DNA of 58,173 bases from PALSA-1006 sp964571195 (GCA_964571195.1 CAZNAD010000015.1:1-58173); one strand, 5' to 3'; numbered from the stretch's first letter, positions 41,775 to 50,683 are shown. Numbers and translations are program-made. Notes: generated by a model from the letters alone, not told the origin.

Positions 41775-44381
41775 TCATGCTGCTCCTTCGAGGAAGTCCT
41801 GCGCGAAGCGTTGCAGTACACCGCCCGCATTGTAGACACGCACTTCAGCAGCGGTATCCAGACGGCAGGTGACAGGGACGCGCATCGTCTCGCCATTCTT
41901 GCGGTGCATCACCACGGTCAGCGCGGCGCGCGGGGCGATGTCGCCTTCCACGTCGTAGGTCTCGGTGCCGTCGATGGCGTAAGTCTTGCGTGTATCGCCC
42001 GCCTTGAACTCCAGCGGCAGCACGCCCATGCCGACCAGATTGGTGCGGTGGATGCGCTCGAAACCTTCGGCAACGATGGCTTCCACACCGGCCAGACGCA
42101 CGCCTTTGGCTGCCCAGTCACGCGAAGAGCCTTGGCCGTAGTCGGCACCCGCCACGATGATCAGGTTCTGCTTGCGACCCATGTATGTCTCGATGGCTTC
42201 CCACATGCGCATCACCTTACCGTCTGGCTCGACGCGGGCGAGGGAGCCTTTCTTCACCTCGCCGTTGACCACAGCCATCTCGTTGACCAACTGCGGATTG
42301 GCGAACGTGGCGCGTTGTGCGGTGAGGTGGTCACCACGGTGCGTCGCGTAAGAATTGAAGTCCTCTTCCGGCAGGCCCATCTTCGCCAGGTATTCACCGG
42401 CAGCCGAGTCGGGCAGGATTGCGTTCGATGGCGACAAGTGATCGGTGGTGATGTTGTCCGGCAATACGGCCAGCGGACGCATCCCTTTCAGGGTGCGCTC
42501 GCCCGCCAGTGCGCCTTCCCAATACGGCGGGCGACGGATGTAGGTGGACTGCGGACGCCAGTCGTACAACGGACTTTTCGCCGCTGCGATCACACCCAGA
42601 TCGAACATCGGGATGTAGATCTGCTTGAACTGTTCCGGCTTCACGCAAGCGGCAACGATGGCGTCGATCTCTTCGTCGGAAGGCCAGATGTCTTTCAGCA
42701 TGACCGGCTTGCCGGACTTGTCGGTGCCCAGTACATCCCGCTCGATATCGAAGCGCACCGTACCAGCGATCGCGTAAGCGACCACCAGCGGCGGCGAAGC
42801 CAGGAAGGCCTGCTTCGCATACGGGTGGATACGACCATCGAAGTTGCGGTTGCCGGACAGCACGGCGGTGGCGTACAGGTCGCGGGAGATGATCTCCTGC
42901 TGGATCTTGGGATCGAGTGCGCCGGACATGCCGTTGCAGGTGGTGCAGGCGAAGCCGACGATGCCGAAGCCCAGCTTCTCCAGTTCCGTCAGCAGGCCCG
43001 CTTCCTTCAGGTACAGCTCGGCGACTTTGGAGCCGGGAGCGAAAGAAGTCTTGACCCAGGGCTTGCGCAGCAGACCCAGCGCGTTGGCTTTCTTCGCAAG
43101 CAATGCAGCGGCAACCACATTGCGCGGGTTGGATGTGTTGGTGCAGGAAGTGATGGCGGCGATGATGACAGCACCATCCGGCATCAGACCCTGCGCTTCT
43201 TCGGCCTTGCCAGATTTCAGCTTTGCTTCATCGGCGATGCCACGCTCATGCAGGGCGGAAGTCGGCAGACGGCGGTGCGGATTGGATGGCCCTGCCATGT
43301 TGCGCACCACGCTGGACAGATCGAATTCCAGCACGCGCTCGTAATCCGCAGCAACCATCTGATCCGCCCACAGGCCGGTGGTCTTGGCGTAGTTCTCCAC
43401 GAGGGCGACCTGCTCTGGCTCGCGGCCGGTCAGTTTCAGGTAGGTGATGGTCTGCGCGTCGATGTAGAACATCGCCGCCGTCGCGCCGTATTCCGGGCAC
43501 ATGTTGGAGATGGTCGCGCGGTCGCCGATGCTGAGGCTGTCCGCACCCGCCCCGAAGAATTCGACCCAGGCACCCACCACCTTTTCCTTGCGCAGGAACT
43601 CGGTCAGCGCCAGCACGATGTCGGTGGCGGTGATACCGGGCTGACGCTTGCCGACCAGTTTGACGCCGACGATGTCCGGCAGGCGCATCATGGAAGGCAG
43701 GCCCAGCATCACGGTCTCGGCTTCCAGACCGCCGACTCCGATGGCGATCACGCCGAGCGCATCGACGTGCGGGGTGTGCGAGTCGGTGCCCACGCAGGTA
43801 TCGGGGAAGGCCACACCGTCGCGCGCCTGGATCACCGGGGACATCTTCTCCAGATTGATCTGGTGCATGATGCCGTTACCGGCAGGGATCACGTCAACGT
43901 TCTTGAATGCGGTCTTGGTCCACTCGATGAAGTGGAAGCGGTCTTCGTTGCGGCGGTCTTCGATCTCGCGGTTCTTGCGGAATGCATCCTTGTCGAAACC
44001 CGCGGCCTCCACGGCCAGCGAGTGGTCGACGATCAACTGGGTCGGCACGACCGGGTTGACCAAGGCAGGGTCACCACCCTGGTCGGCGATCGCATCGCGC
44101 AGACCGGCAAGGTCCACCAATGCGGTCTGGCCCAAGATGTCGTGGCACACCACACGCGCGGGATACCACGGGAAATCCAGGTCGCGCTTGCGTTCGATCA
44201 ACTGTTTCAGTGCTTCGGTCAGTTCACTCGGTTCGCAACGGCGCACCAGTTGTTCGGCCAGCACTTTGGATGTGTAGGGCAGCTTGGCATAAGCGCCGGG
44301 CTGGATGGCTTCGACTGCCGCGCGGGTGTCGAAGTAGTCCAGCTTGGTTCCGGCTAAGGGCTTGCGGTATTGGCTGTTCAT
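41775..44381 (-). CDS. acnD: Fe-S-dependent 2-methylisocitrate dehydratase AcnD
   Basis: An 868-aa aconitase-family enzyme dehydrating 2-methylcitrate. ATG 44381 (MNSQYRKPLAGTKLDYFD) follows AAGGAC; the upstream extension of the frame to 44432 would include repeat sequence. Cluster cysteines are in AAITSCTNTSNP and ACTTCNGMSG; VGTDSHTPHVDALGVIAIGVGG, LSGNRNFDGRIHP and GADYGQGSSRDWAAKG are aconitase signatures. The adjacent prpF identifies it as AcnD rather than AcnA. The minus strand is coding; a long open frame on the plus strand is its shadow. Confidence 0.95.
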   Translation of the reverse strand: MNSQYRKPLAGTKLDYFDTRAAVEAIQPGAYAKLPYTSKVLAEQLVRRCEPSELTEALKQLIERKRDLDFPWYPARVVCHDILGQTALVDLAGLRDAIADQGGDPALVNPVVPTQLIVDHSLAVEAAGFDKDAFRKNREIEDRRNEDRFHFIEWTKTAFKNVDVIPAGNGIMHQINLEKMSPVIQARDGVAFPDTCVGTDSHTPHVDALGVIAIGVGGLEAETVMLGLPSMMRLPDIVGVKLVGKRQPGITATDIVLALTEFLRKEKVVGAWVEFFGAGADSLSIGDRATISNMCPEYGATAAMFYIDAQTITYLKLTGREPEQVALVENYAKTTGLWADQMVAADYERVLEFDLSSVVRNMAGPSNPHRRLPTSALHERGIADEAKLKSGKAEEAQGLMPDGAVIIAAITSCTNTSNPRNVVAAALLAKKANALGLLRKPWVKTSFAPGSKVAELYLKEAGLLTELEKLGFGIVGFACTTCNGMSGALDPKIQQEIISRDLYATAVLSGNRNFDGRIHPYAKQAFLASPPLVVAYAIAGTVRFDIERDVLGTDKSGKPVMLKDIWPSDEEIDAIVAACVKPEQFKQIYIPMFDLGVIAAAKSPLYDWRPQSTYIRRPPYWEGALAGERTLKGMRPLAVLPDNITTDHLSPSNAILPDSAAGEYLAKMGLPEEDFNSYATHRGDHLTAQRATFANPQLVNEMAVVNGEVKKGSLARVEPDGKVMRMWEAIETYMGRKQNLIIVAGADYGQGSSRDWAAKGVRLAGVEAIVAEGFERIHRTNLVGMGVLPLEFKAGDTRKTYAIDGTETYDVEGDIAPRAALTVVMHRKNGETMRVPVTCRLDTAAEVRVYNAGGVLQRFAQDFLEGAA

Positions 44382-44406
44382 GATGTCCTTCTTTGTCTTT
44401 CTTGGC

Positions 44407-44492
44407 CGTAGGGTGCAATAAGCGCAGCGCATTGCACCGGATGTTTGTAACTGCTCATTCGGCGCAATGCCCGTTGGTTATTGCGCCCTACG
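44407..44492. repeat. Family E palindromic element (prpC-acnD junction)
   Basis: CGTAGGGTGCAATAA (44407-44421) pairs with TTATTGCGCCCTACG (44478-44492) with one mismatch; inner segments GCGCATTGCACCGG and CGGCGCAATGC extend the pairing. Fills most of the 119-base gap. The GTAGGGTGCAATAA motif is familiar as a dispersed repeat in proteobacteria. Confidence 0.88.
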
Positions 44493-44500
44493 TTTGTTCG

Positions 44501-45649
44501 TTAACGCTTTTCAATCGGCACCCAAGCAAGATTCTCCGGCCCGACATAGTTCGCGCTCGGGCGGATGATCTTGCCGTCGGCGCGCTGCTCCATCACGTGT
44601 GCGCCCCAGCCGGTGACGCGCGAGATGACGAACAGCGGCGTGAACATCTCGGTCGGCACGCCCATCTGGTTGTACGACACGGCGGAGAACCAGTCGAGGT
44701 TGGGGAACATCTTCTTCAAGTCCCACATCACTGTTTCCAGCCGGTCGGCGATGTCGTACATCAGTGTGTTGCCGTTCTCATCCGAGAGTGTCTTTGCCAC
44801 GCGTTTGATGACCACGTTGCGCGGGTCGGAGATGGTGTACACCGGGTGGCCGAAGCCGATGACGATCTCCTTGCGGCCCACGCGCTCGCGGATGTCGGCT
44901 TCCGCTGAATCCGCGCTCTTGTAGCGGCTCTGGATGCGGAACGCTTCCTCGTTGGCGCCGCCGTGCTTCGGCCCGCGCAGCGCTCCGATGGCACCGGTGA
45001 TGCACGAGTACAGATCGGAGTTGGTTCCGGCGATCACGCGCGCGGTGAAGGTGGAGGCGTTGAACTCATGCTCGGCATATAGGATCAGCGAAGTGTGCAT
45101 CGCGCGCACCCACGAGGCCTTGGCCGGCTTAGAGTGCAGCAGATGCAGGAAATGGCCGCCGATGGAATCGTCGTCGGTCTCCACCTCGATGCGTTTGCCG
45201 TTGTGGGTGAAGTGATACCAGTACACAAGCATCGAGCCGAAGCTCGCCATCAGGCGGTCGATGATCTCTTTCGCCTTGGCCGGGTCGTGCGACTCGGCTT
45301 CCTGTTCCACCGTACCCAGCACCGAGCAACCGGTGCGCATCACGTCCATCGGGTGCGCGTTGGCTGGCAGGGCTTCCAGCGCCTGCTTCACCGCCTGCGG
45401 CAAGCCGCGCAGCGTTCTCAGTTTTGCTTTGTAGGCCTTGAGTTGCGCGGCGTTGGGCAGCGTGCCGTGGATCAGCAGGTGCGCGATCTCCTCGAACTCG
45501 GCCTTCTCGGCGAAGTCTAGGATGTCGTAGCCGCGATAGTGCAGGTCGTTGCCGGTGCGGCCGACGGTGCAGACGGCGGTGTTGCCCGCGACCGTGCCGG
45601 AGAGGGCGACGGATTTCTTGGGCTTGGGTAGTGTGCTTTCTTCTGCCAT
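44501..45649 (-). CDS. prpC: 2-methylcitrate synthase PrpC
   Basis: A 382-aa citrate-synthase-fold enzyme joining propionyl-CoA and oxaloacetate. LHYRGYDILDFAEKAEFEEIAHLL near the start is typical of methylcitrate synthases. Active-site regions: LILYAEHEFNASTFTARV, GALRGPKHGGANEEAF, and FGHPVYTISDPR (histidine in GFGHPVY). The aspartate near DWFSAVSYNQMGVPTEMFTPLFVISR completes the site. It starts 17 bases after the prpB stop, so the two are co-transcribed. Confidence 0.95.
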   Translation of the reverse strand: MAEESTLPKPKKSVALSGTVAGNTAVCTVGRTGNDLHYRGYDILDFAEKAEFEEIAHLLIHGTLPNAAQLKAYKAKLRTLRGLPQAVKQALEALPANAHPMDVMRTGCSVLGTVEQEAESHDPAKAKEIIDRLMASFGSMLVYWYHFTHNGKRIEVETDDDSIGGHFLHLLHSKPAKASWVRAMHTSLILYAEHEFNASTFTARVIAGTNSDLYSCITGAIGALRGPKHGGANEEAFRIQSRYKSADSAEADIRERVGRKEIVIGFGHPVYTISDPRNVVIKRVAKTLSDENGNTLMYDIADRLETVMWDLKKMFPNLDWFSAVSYNQMGVPTEMFTPLFVISRVTGWGAHVMEQRADGKIIRPSANYVGPENLAWVPIEKR

Positions 45650-45666
45650 GGTGATTCTCCCTTAGA

Positions 45667-46551
45667 TTATTCGGCACCCTTCTCGGCGAACAGGCGGTCG
45701 AGCTGCTGCTCGTAGGCGTGATAGCCGAGATAGTCGTAAAGTTCCATGCGTGTCTGCATCGTCGGCACCACGTTCTGCTGCGTGCCGTCGGCGAGGATGT
45801 GCTGGTAAACATTCAGCGCGGCTTTGCTCATCGCGCGGTAGGCAGAGAGCGGATATAGCACCAGCTTGATGCCCACGCCCGCCAGTTCGGTGGTGGTGAA
45901 CAGTGGCGTCGCGCCGAACTCGGTGATGTTCGCCAGCACCGGCACCTTCACGGTCCTGGTGAATTCGGCGTATTGCTCCAGCTTGGTCATCGCCTCGGGG
46001 AAGATCATGTCCGCACCCGCCTCGACGCAGGCATGCGCGCGGGCTATGGCCGATTGCATACCTTCCACCGCCAGCGCGTCGGTGCGCGCCATGATGACGA
46101 AGCTGCTGTCGGTGCGCGCATCCACGGCGGCCTTCACGCGATCCACCATCTCTTGCTGACTGACGATGGCCTTGTTCGGACGGTGGCCGCAGCGTTTCTG
46201 CATCACCTGGTCTTCGATGTGGAAACCGGCTGCACCGGCCTGTGCCACTTCACGGGTGGCACGTGCGATGTTGAAAGCGCCGCCCCAGCCGGTGTCGATG
46301 TCCACCAGCAGCGGAAGGTCGCTCACGGCGGTGATGCGCCGGGTGTCTTCGCACACATCATGCAGCGTGGTGATGCCGAGGTCGGGGATGCCGAGCGAAG
46401 AAGCCGCCACGCCGCCGCCGGAAAGGTACAGCGCCTTGTGCCCGCTCTTCTGCGCCAAGATGGCGCAATAGGCGGTGACGGCACCGACGACCTGCAATGG
46501 ATGGTTGTCTGCGACGGCTTGGCGCAGTTTGTTGCCGGGGGAGGTGTTCAT
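45667..46551 (-). CDS. prpB: 2-methylisocitrate lyase PrpB
   Basis: A 294-aa isocitrate-lyase superfamily enzyme splitting 2-methylisocitrate to pyruvate and succinate. ATG 46551 after GGGAG gives MNTSPGNKLRQAV; the frame extends to 46635 only by translating the repeat. VGAVTAYCAILAQKSGHKALYLSGGG, DIDTGWGGAFNIART-like LVDIDTGWGGAFNIARATRE, and the catalytic-loop cysteine in KRCGHR are present. It is the first enzyme gene of the block. A family A element lies 27 bases upstream of the start. Confidence 0.95.
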   Translation of the reverse strand: MNTSPGNKLRQAVADNHPLQVVGAVTAYCAILAQKSGHKALYLSGGGVAASSLGIPDLGITTLHDVCEDTRRITAVSDLPLLVDIDTGWGGAFNIARATREVAQAGAAGFHIEDQVMQKRCGHRPNKAIVSQQEMVDRVKAAVDARTDSSFVIMARTDALAVEGMQSAIARAHACVEAGADMIFPEAMTKLEQYAEFTRTVKVPVLANITEFGATPLFTTTELAGVGIKLVLYPLSAYRAMSKAALNVYQHILADGTQQNVVPTMQTRMELYDYLGYHAYEQQLDRLFAEKGAE

Positions 46552-46577
46552 GGCAAAACTCCCAATGCAAGAACATC

Positions 46578-46698
46578 TACCACAGAGACACAGAGACACA
46601 GAGAAAAGCAAGGCAGAGGAGTCGAAGTTAAACATCCACTCGGCAGTGATTCTTTGGTTTTGAAATTCTCGGTGTCTCGGTGTCTCTGTGGTGAAAGG
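46578..46698. repeat. Family A palindromic element, copy 6 (regulator-prpB junction)
   Basis: TACCACAGAGACACAGAGAC from 46578 pairs with a right arm CTCGGTGTCTCGGTGTCTCT and GTGGTGAAAGG ending at 46698; about 60 unpaired bases between. It lies between two minus-strand genes and is the only family A copy on minus-strand operons here; its prpB-proximal end is about 26 bases from the ATG. Confidence 0.9.
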
Positions 46699-46711
46699 TT
46701 TTGAATTGCTT

Positions 46712-47395
46712 TCATGCTGTCATCTCCTCCTCTTTATCGATCATTTCGCTGATGCTGCGCCATGCCCCCTGGATATGGCGGCGCATCAGCAACTCGGCTA
46801 GTTCGCCGTCGCGGCTCGCCAATGCTTCGACGATCTGGCGGTGCTGGCTGAGTGCGGGTTTGGTGCGTTGGGCGTTGCGGCTGGTGCGGTAGCGGCACAT
46901 ACGCAGCAACTGGTATTGCTCGCTGCCGAGCATGTCCATCAGCATCTGGTTGCGGCTGCCGCGCGCGATCTGGTAATGGAAGTCGAGGTCGCCTTCGCTT
47001 TGTGAATAGACTTTGTCGTCCTGCTTCCTGATCTGTTTCTCGTGCTGGTCGAGCAGTGTGCCCAACTGGGCGATCTCGTCATCACTCATCTGTGTCGCCG
47101 CGATGCGGCAGGCCATGCCTTCCAATGCTTCCCGGACGGCATAGAGATCGGAGAGTGTTTTGCGATCCAGTACCACCACGCGCGCACCGGCATTAGGGAT
47201 GCGTTTAACCAGCCGCATGCCTTCAAGGTGGCGCAATGCCTCGCGTAACGGGCCGCGCCCCATACCGAAGCGTTCGGCCAGTTCGGCCTCGTTCAGTTTC
47301 TGGCCTTGGGCCAGCTCGCCGGTGACGATGCTCTGCGCCAGACGGCGCGAGGCGATGTCCGCCAAGGTGCCTTGTTGGGGGGTATCGAGCAACAT
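46712..47395 (-). CDS. GntR/FCD-family transcriptional regulator of the prp cluster
   Basis: A 227-aa regulator starting at ATG 47395 (MLLDTPQQGTLADIASRRLAQ); a longer frame to 47419 would run into the operator. The winged helix-turn-helix is LNEAELAERFGMGRGPLREALRHLEGMRLV at about residues 35-65, followed by an all-helical FCD ligand domain with the metal/ligand residues in LYAVREALEGMACRIAA and a HYQIARGSRN segment. As first gene of the prp block it probably senses a cycle intermediate such as 2-methylcitrate (inference). An ATTGTCGACAAT palindrome lies just upstream. Confidence 0.9.
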   Translation of the reverse strand: MLLDTPQQGTLADIASRRLAQSIVTGELAQGQKLNEAELAERFGMGRGPLREALRHLEGMRLVKRIPNAGARVVVLDRKTLSDLYAVREALEGMACRIAATQMSDDEIAQLGTLLDQHEKQIRKQDDKVYSQSEGDLDFHYQIARGSRNQMLMDMLGSEQYQLLRMCRYRTSRNAQRTKPALSQHRQIVEALASRDGELAELLMRRHIQGAWRSISEMIDKEEEMTA

Positions 47396-47408
47396 CCTTA
47401 AAACTCCA

Positions 47409-47420
47409 ATTGTCGACAAT
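47409..47420. promoter_or_regulatory. GntR operator-like palindrome, proximal
   Basis: ATTGTCGACAAT is a perfect 12-base palindrome 14 bases before the regulator start. GntR/FCD regulators typically bind short TTGT-N2-ACAA-type palindromes, so this is a good autoregulatory site candidate. Confidence 0.6.
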
Positions 47421-47468
47421 GTTGCGAAATGCTAGCACTTAAAATAACAATTTGTGCAAATTATTTTA

Positions 47469-47483
47469 TTTGTGTCGACAAAG
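47469..47483. promoter_or_regulatory. GntR operator-like palindrome, distal
   Basis: TTTGTGTCGACAAAG shares the TGTCGACA core of the proximal site, about 61 bases further upstream. The stretch between is AT-rich (promoter-like). Two matching sites around a promoter support repression with spacing near six helical turns. Confidence 0.5.
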
Positions 47484-47586
47484 TGATGTTTTACTGAGGA
47501 TGGTGGTTTTGCGCAATTGACCTGTTCGGTGCATTCACGCAAGATGCCCCATCGGTGGCTGAATTTTGAGAATCAGGAGTTTGGAA

Positions 47587-48072
47587 ATGAGAAACCGCAG
47601 TTACTTATGGGTGGTTTTGGCATTTTTTGCGCTTCCATCCGCGCGAGCTGATGACGGGTTATCCGCCGGGCAGGCCTTATATCTGCCGGTTTATTCGTAC
47701 ATCTGGCACGGTGATCGGATGGGGAGCGACAAATCGCCCGCGAAGACGCTGGTATCGGCGTTGGTCAGCATACGCAACACCAGCCTCAAGACACCGCTCC
47801 GCGTGGTGTCGGCGCGTTATTACAGCACGGATGGCAAGTTGCTCAACGAATATTTGCCCAAGCCTGTGATCGTCGGTGCGATGGGCACGCTGGAACTATT
47901 TGTGGAGCGCAAGGAAGCGGAAGGTGGCTCGGGCGCAAACTTTATCATTCAATGGGATGCTGCAACGGAGACCAATCCGCCCGTAGTCGAGGCAGTACAT
48001 GCGGATATTCGCGGCGGCAGCCATGCGCTTCTGCTGATTACTACCGGGCGGGTTATTCGCATCGACAAATAG
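47587..48072 (+). CDS. DUF3124-family exported protein
   Basis: A 161-aa precursor; ATG 47587 follows AGGAG. Signal peptide YLWVVLAFFALPSARA with cleavage after ARA. The mature domain (LYLPVYSYIWHGDRMG...LVSALVSIRNTSLKTPLRVVSARYYSTDGKLL...FIIQWDA) matches my memory of DUF3124. Function unknown; likely periplasmic. Transcribed away from the prp cluster and convergent with the antiporter gene. Confidence 0.75.
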   Translation: MRNRSYLWVVLAFFALPSARADDGLSAGQALYLPVYSYIWHGDRMGSDKSPAKTLVSALVSIRNTSLKTPLRVVSARYYSTDGKLLNEYLPKPVIVGAMGTLELFVERKEAEGGSGANFIIQWDAATETNPPVVEAVHADIRGGSHALLLITTGRVIRIDK

Positions 48073-48093
48073 TCGCAAAAATACGGATTAAGT

Positions 48094-48151
48094 CCGTTCG
48101 CCCTGAGCGTGTGCTGATGGGGCGATTCCCTTGCGGGCGCCCCATGAACGG
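48094..48151. repeat. Family D palindromic element, copy 3
   Basis: CCGTTCGCCCTGAGCGTG at the left, TGAACGG at the right, with inner ATGGGGCG/CGCCCCAT. It is the only intergenic element in the window that lies between convergent genes. Confidence 0.8.
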
Positions 48152-48169
48152 AAGACTTATTCCGCTTTC

Positions 48170-49246
48170 CTAAACCAGCCCTATCGACACTAGCGCAATG
48201 AACGCCGCGAACAAGGCAAAGTGACTGATGCCTTCGATGGCGTTCGTCTCGCCGTCGTGCAGGTTGTTCATCACAGTGAGGAAGGTGAGCAACAGCAAGC
48301 CGCCTTGCACCGGCGTGAGCGCCATCACGATGCGCTCGCCGTTGAACAGCGCGATGGCTTCGATCACCGGCAGCGTGAGTAGCACGGTGGCCAGCGACGC
48401 ACCGAGCGCGATGTTGACGGTGGTTTGCATGCGATCCTGTTGTGCCGCCTTGAGCGCGGTGAGTATTTCCGGGCTGGCCGAGATAAGTGCGACTAACACG
48501 GCAGGGATGGATTTGGGTAGGCTGCTACCGGCGAGCCCCGCATCCAACAGAACAGACAGCACCTCGGAGAGCAGGCCAACCAGCACAATGGCACCGAGCA
48601 TGATGCCCACATGGAGCGAGTTCGGGCTGTGTGCTTCGTCATGGGCTTCTTCGTCGGTCTCGCTGGAGTATTCAAAAAAGGTGCGGTGCTCCACCGTCTG
48701 CAAACGCAGGAAGCCCATGTACATCACTGCCATGATGCCGATGGAGAAGATGGAGTAGATGTGCCACTTCTCGTCCGGTACGAAGTCCGGGATGAACATA
48801 CCAATGCCGATAGCGACGAGCAACATGGCGACGAAAGAGTTGGCTGACGAGATGTTGTATTTGGTCTGGCCGTGCTTGAGTCCGCCGACAATGGCCGCGA
48901 GGCCGAGGATGCCGTTGATGTCAAACATCACGGCGGAGAATACGGTGTCGCGTGCCAGCGTGGGGTTCGGCTCGCCCATCAGCAGCACCACCAGTATCAC
49001 CACCTCGACCGAGACGGCGGCAAGCGTAAGAATGAGTGTGCCGTACGGCTCGCCGAAGCGGATAGCGAGTACTTCGGCATGGTGAGCGATGCGGAACGCG
49101 ACACCGATGATGGCAGCGAGGATCACCAGCAACAGCCCCCATAATGCGCCGCCGCCGTGTTCGACTGCGCCGTGTTCGAGCGCGAAGCCGAGACCTAAGA
49201 CGATGAGCGCGATGGCGATGGGGAATTCAGATTTTAGATATTTCAT
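48170..49246 (-). CDS. ChaA-type cation/proton antiporter (CaCA family)
   Basis: A 358-aa inner-membrane protein with about eleven hydrophobic segments in two halves. The alpha-1 type repeat is GEPYGTLILTLAAVSVEVVILV and the alpha-2 type repeat is AVLVALISASPEILTALKAAQQ, as in ChaA and y4hA-type exchangers. A charged, acidic loop (SSETDEEAHDEAHSPN) between the halves is typical of the family. Likely exports Ca2+ or Na+/K+ in exchange for protons. Confidence 0.85.
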   Translation of the reverse strand: MKYLKSEFPIAIALIVLGLGFALEHGAVEHGGGALWGLLLVILAAIIGVAFRIAHHAEVLAIRFGEPYGTLILTLAAVSVEVVILVVLLMGEPNPTLARDTVFSAVMFDINGILGLAAIVGGLKHGQTKYNISSANSFVAMLLVAIGIGMFIPDFVPDEKWHIYSIFSIGIMAVMYMGFLRLQTVEHRTFFEYSSETDEEAHDEAHSPNSLHVGIMLGAIVLVGLLSEVLSVLLDAGLAGSSLPKSIPAVLVALISASPEILTALKAAQQDRMQTTVNIALGASLATVLLTLPVIEAIALFNGERIVMALTPVQGGLLLLTFLTVMNNLHDGETNAIEGISHFALFAAFIALVSIGLV

Positions 49247-49268
49247 ATGGCTTCCTTAGCGTCGGGGA

Positions 49269-49799
49269 TTATTGAAGTTTTTCGCGATTGTCCCCTCGCC
49301 CTTCGGGAGAGGATAAGGCTTTTTGATAGGTGACGAAATGATAATTCAATGGCTGCGGTGTTTCTTGTGAACGTATTTCGCGCGCGGTCTCTTCCCACTC
49401 GCTCTTGTCGAATGCGGGGAAATGCGCGTCGCCGTCCACGTCTTGCTGGATCTCGGTGATGTAGAGCGTGTCCGCGAGTTGCAGTGATTGCGCGTAGATG
49501 TCCGCGCCGCCGACGATAAAGGTCTCAGTGTCACCGGCACAAACTTTGAGGGCATCTTGTATCGAGTGCGCCATCAGGCAGCCTTCGATCTTCAGATTCC
49601 GGTCGCGCGTCACCACCACCGTGGTGCGCCCTGGCAACGGCTTGCCGATGGAATCAAACGTCTTACGTCCCATGATCATGTGATGCCCCATGGTCAGTGC
49701 CTTGAAATGTTTAAGGTCTTCCGGGCAACGCCAGGGCAGCGTGTTGTTGATGCCGATGGTGCGATTTCGTGCCATCGCTACGACAAGGGAAATACTCAT
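49269..49799 (-). CDS. folA: Dihydrofolate reductase with repeat-derived C-terminus
   Basis: Reduces dihydrofolate using NADPH. ATG 49799 overlaps the thyA stop by the ATGA tetranucleotide, so the two are translationally coupled. 176 aa (E. coli 159). ISLVVAMARNRTIGINNTLPW with catalytic D in WRCPEDLKHFK, MGRKTFDSIGKPLPGR and FIVGGADIYAQ are diagnostic. After YHFVTYQKA the normal protein would end, but the frame runs on through a family C hairpin (SSPEGRGDN and a few more residues), so the original stop appears to have been displaced. Confidence 0.95.
   Translation of the reverse strand: MSISLVVAMARNRTIGINNTLPWRCPEDLKHFKALTMGHHMIMGRKTFDSIGKPLPGRTTVVVTRDRNLKIEGCLMAHSIQDALKVCAGDTETFIVGGADIYAQSLQLADTLYITEIQQDVDGDAHFPAFDKSEWEETAREIRSQETPQPLNYHFVTYQKALSSPEGRGDNREKLQ
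49292..49312. repeat. Short family C hairpin at the 3' end of folA
   Basis: CCCCTCGCCC-TTC-GGGAGAGG, a minimal single hairpin of family C, read in frame as the last residues of FolA. Confidence 0.6.
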
Positions 49800-50602
49800 A
49801 TCGCGACGGGAGCTTTGATGGCTGGGTGTGGGTCGTAACCTTCCAGCGTGAAGTCCTCGAACTTGAAGCCGAAGATGTCTTTCACATCTGGGTTGATCTT
49901 CATAGTTGGCAATGCGCGCGGCTCGCGCGACAGCTGCAAAGCGGTCTGTTCCATGTGGTTGGAATACAAGTGCGCATCGCCGAAGGTGTGCACGAAATCT
50001 CCTGCCTTTAATCCGCACACCTGCGCCATCATCATGGTCAGCAACGCATAGCTGGCGATGTTGAACGGCACACCGAGGAAGATGTCGGCGCTACGCTGGT
50101 ACAACTGGCAGGAGAGTTTGCCGTCCGCCACGTAGAACTGAAAGAAGGCATGGCAGGGCGCGAGCGCCATCTTGTCCAGCTCACCCACGTTCCAGGCCGA
50201 AACGATGATGCGGCGCGAGTCGGGGTTGTTCTTGAGTTGATCGACGGCGATCTTGATCTGGTCGATCACGCGCCCATCGATGGTTTCCCACGAGCGCCAC
50301 TGTTTGCCGTACACCGGGCCGAGGTTGCCGTTCTCGTCCGCCCATTCGTCCCAGATGCTGACGCCGTTGTCCTTGAGGTATTTGGTATTGGTGCTGCCCT
50401 GCAAAAACCACAGCAGTTCATGGATGATGGATTTCAGGTGGCACTTCTTGGTGGTGACCAGCGGGAAACCTTGCGAGAGGTCGAAGCGCATCTGGTGGCC
50501 GAACACGCTGGTGGTGCCGGTGCCGGTGCGGTCGGATTTCTTGGTGCCGTGGTCCAGCACGTGTTGCATGAGGTCTAGGTATTGGCGCATGGAATGACTC
50601 AT
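49796..50602 (-). CDS. thyA: Thymidylate synthase
   Basis: Methylates dUMP to dTMP with methylene-tetrahydrofolate. 268 aa (E. coli 264). The active-site cysteine is in LAPCHAFFQFYV; RTGTGTTSVFGHQMRFDLSQGFPLVTTKK, LWFLQGSTNTKYL, QLYQRSADIFLGVPFNIASYALL and YDPHPAIKAPVAI are conserved. Coupled to folA and functionally linked to dcd further upstream in the window. Confidence 0.98.
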   Translation of the reverse strand: MSHSMRQYLDLMQHVLDHGTKKSDRTGTGTTSVFGHQMRFDLSQGFPLVTTKKCHLKSIIHELLWFLQGSTNTKYLKDNGVSIWDEWADENGNLGPVYGKQWRSWETIDGRVIDQIKIAVDQLKNNPDSRRIIVSAWNVGELDKMALAPCHAFFQFYVADGKLSCQLYQRSADIFLGVPFNIASYALLTMMMAQVCGLKAGDFVHTFGDAHLYSNHMEQTALQLSREPRALPTMKINPDVKDIFGFKFEDFTLEGYDPHPAIKAPVAI

Positions 50603-50683
50603 TGTATTGCGGCGTCGGGCGACGCGTTCAGGGGTGTAATGCTAGCACAGGGAGCGAGGGTAGAAGTTTAGGTGAAAATGCAG

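Noticed and set aside
41811..44357. Open frame of 848 codons on the plus strand
   Set aside because: It is antisense to acnD, which has every aconitase motif; the frame is an effect of high-GC codon use.
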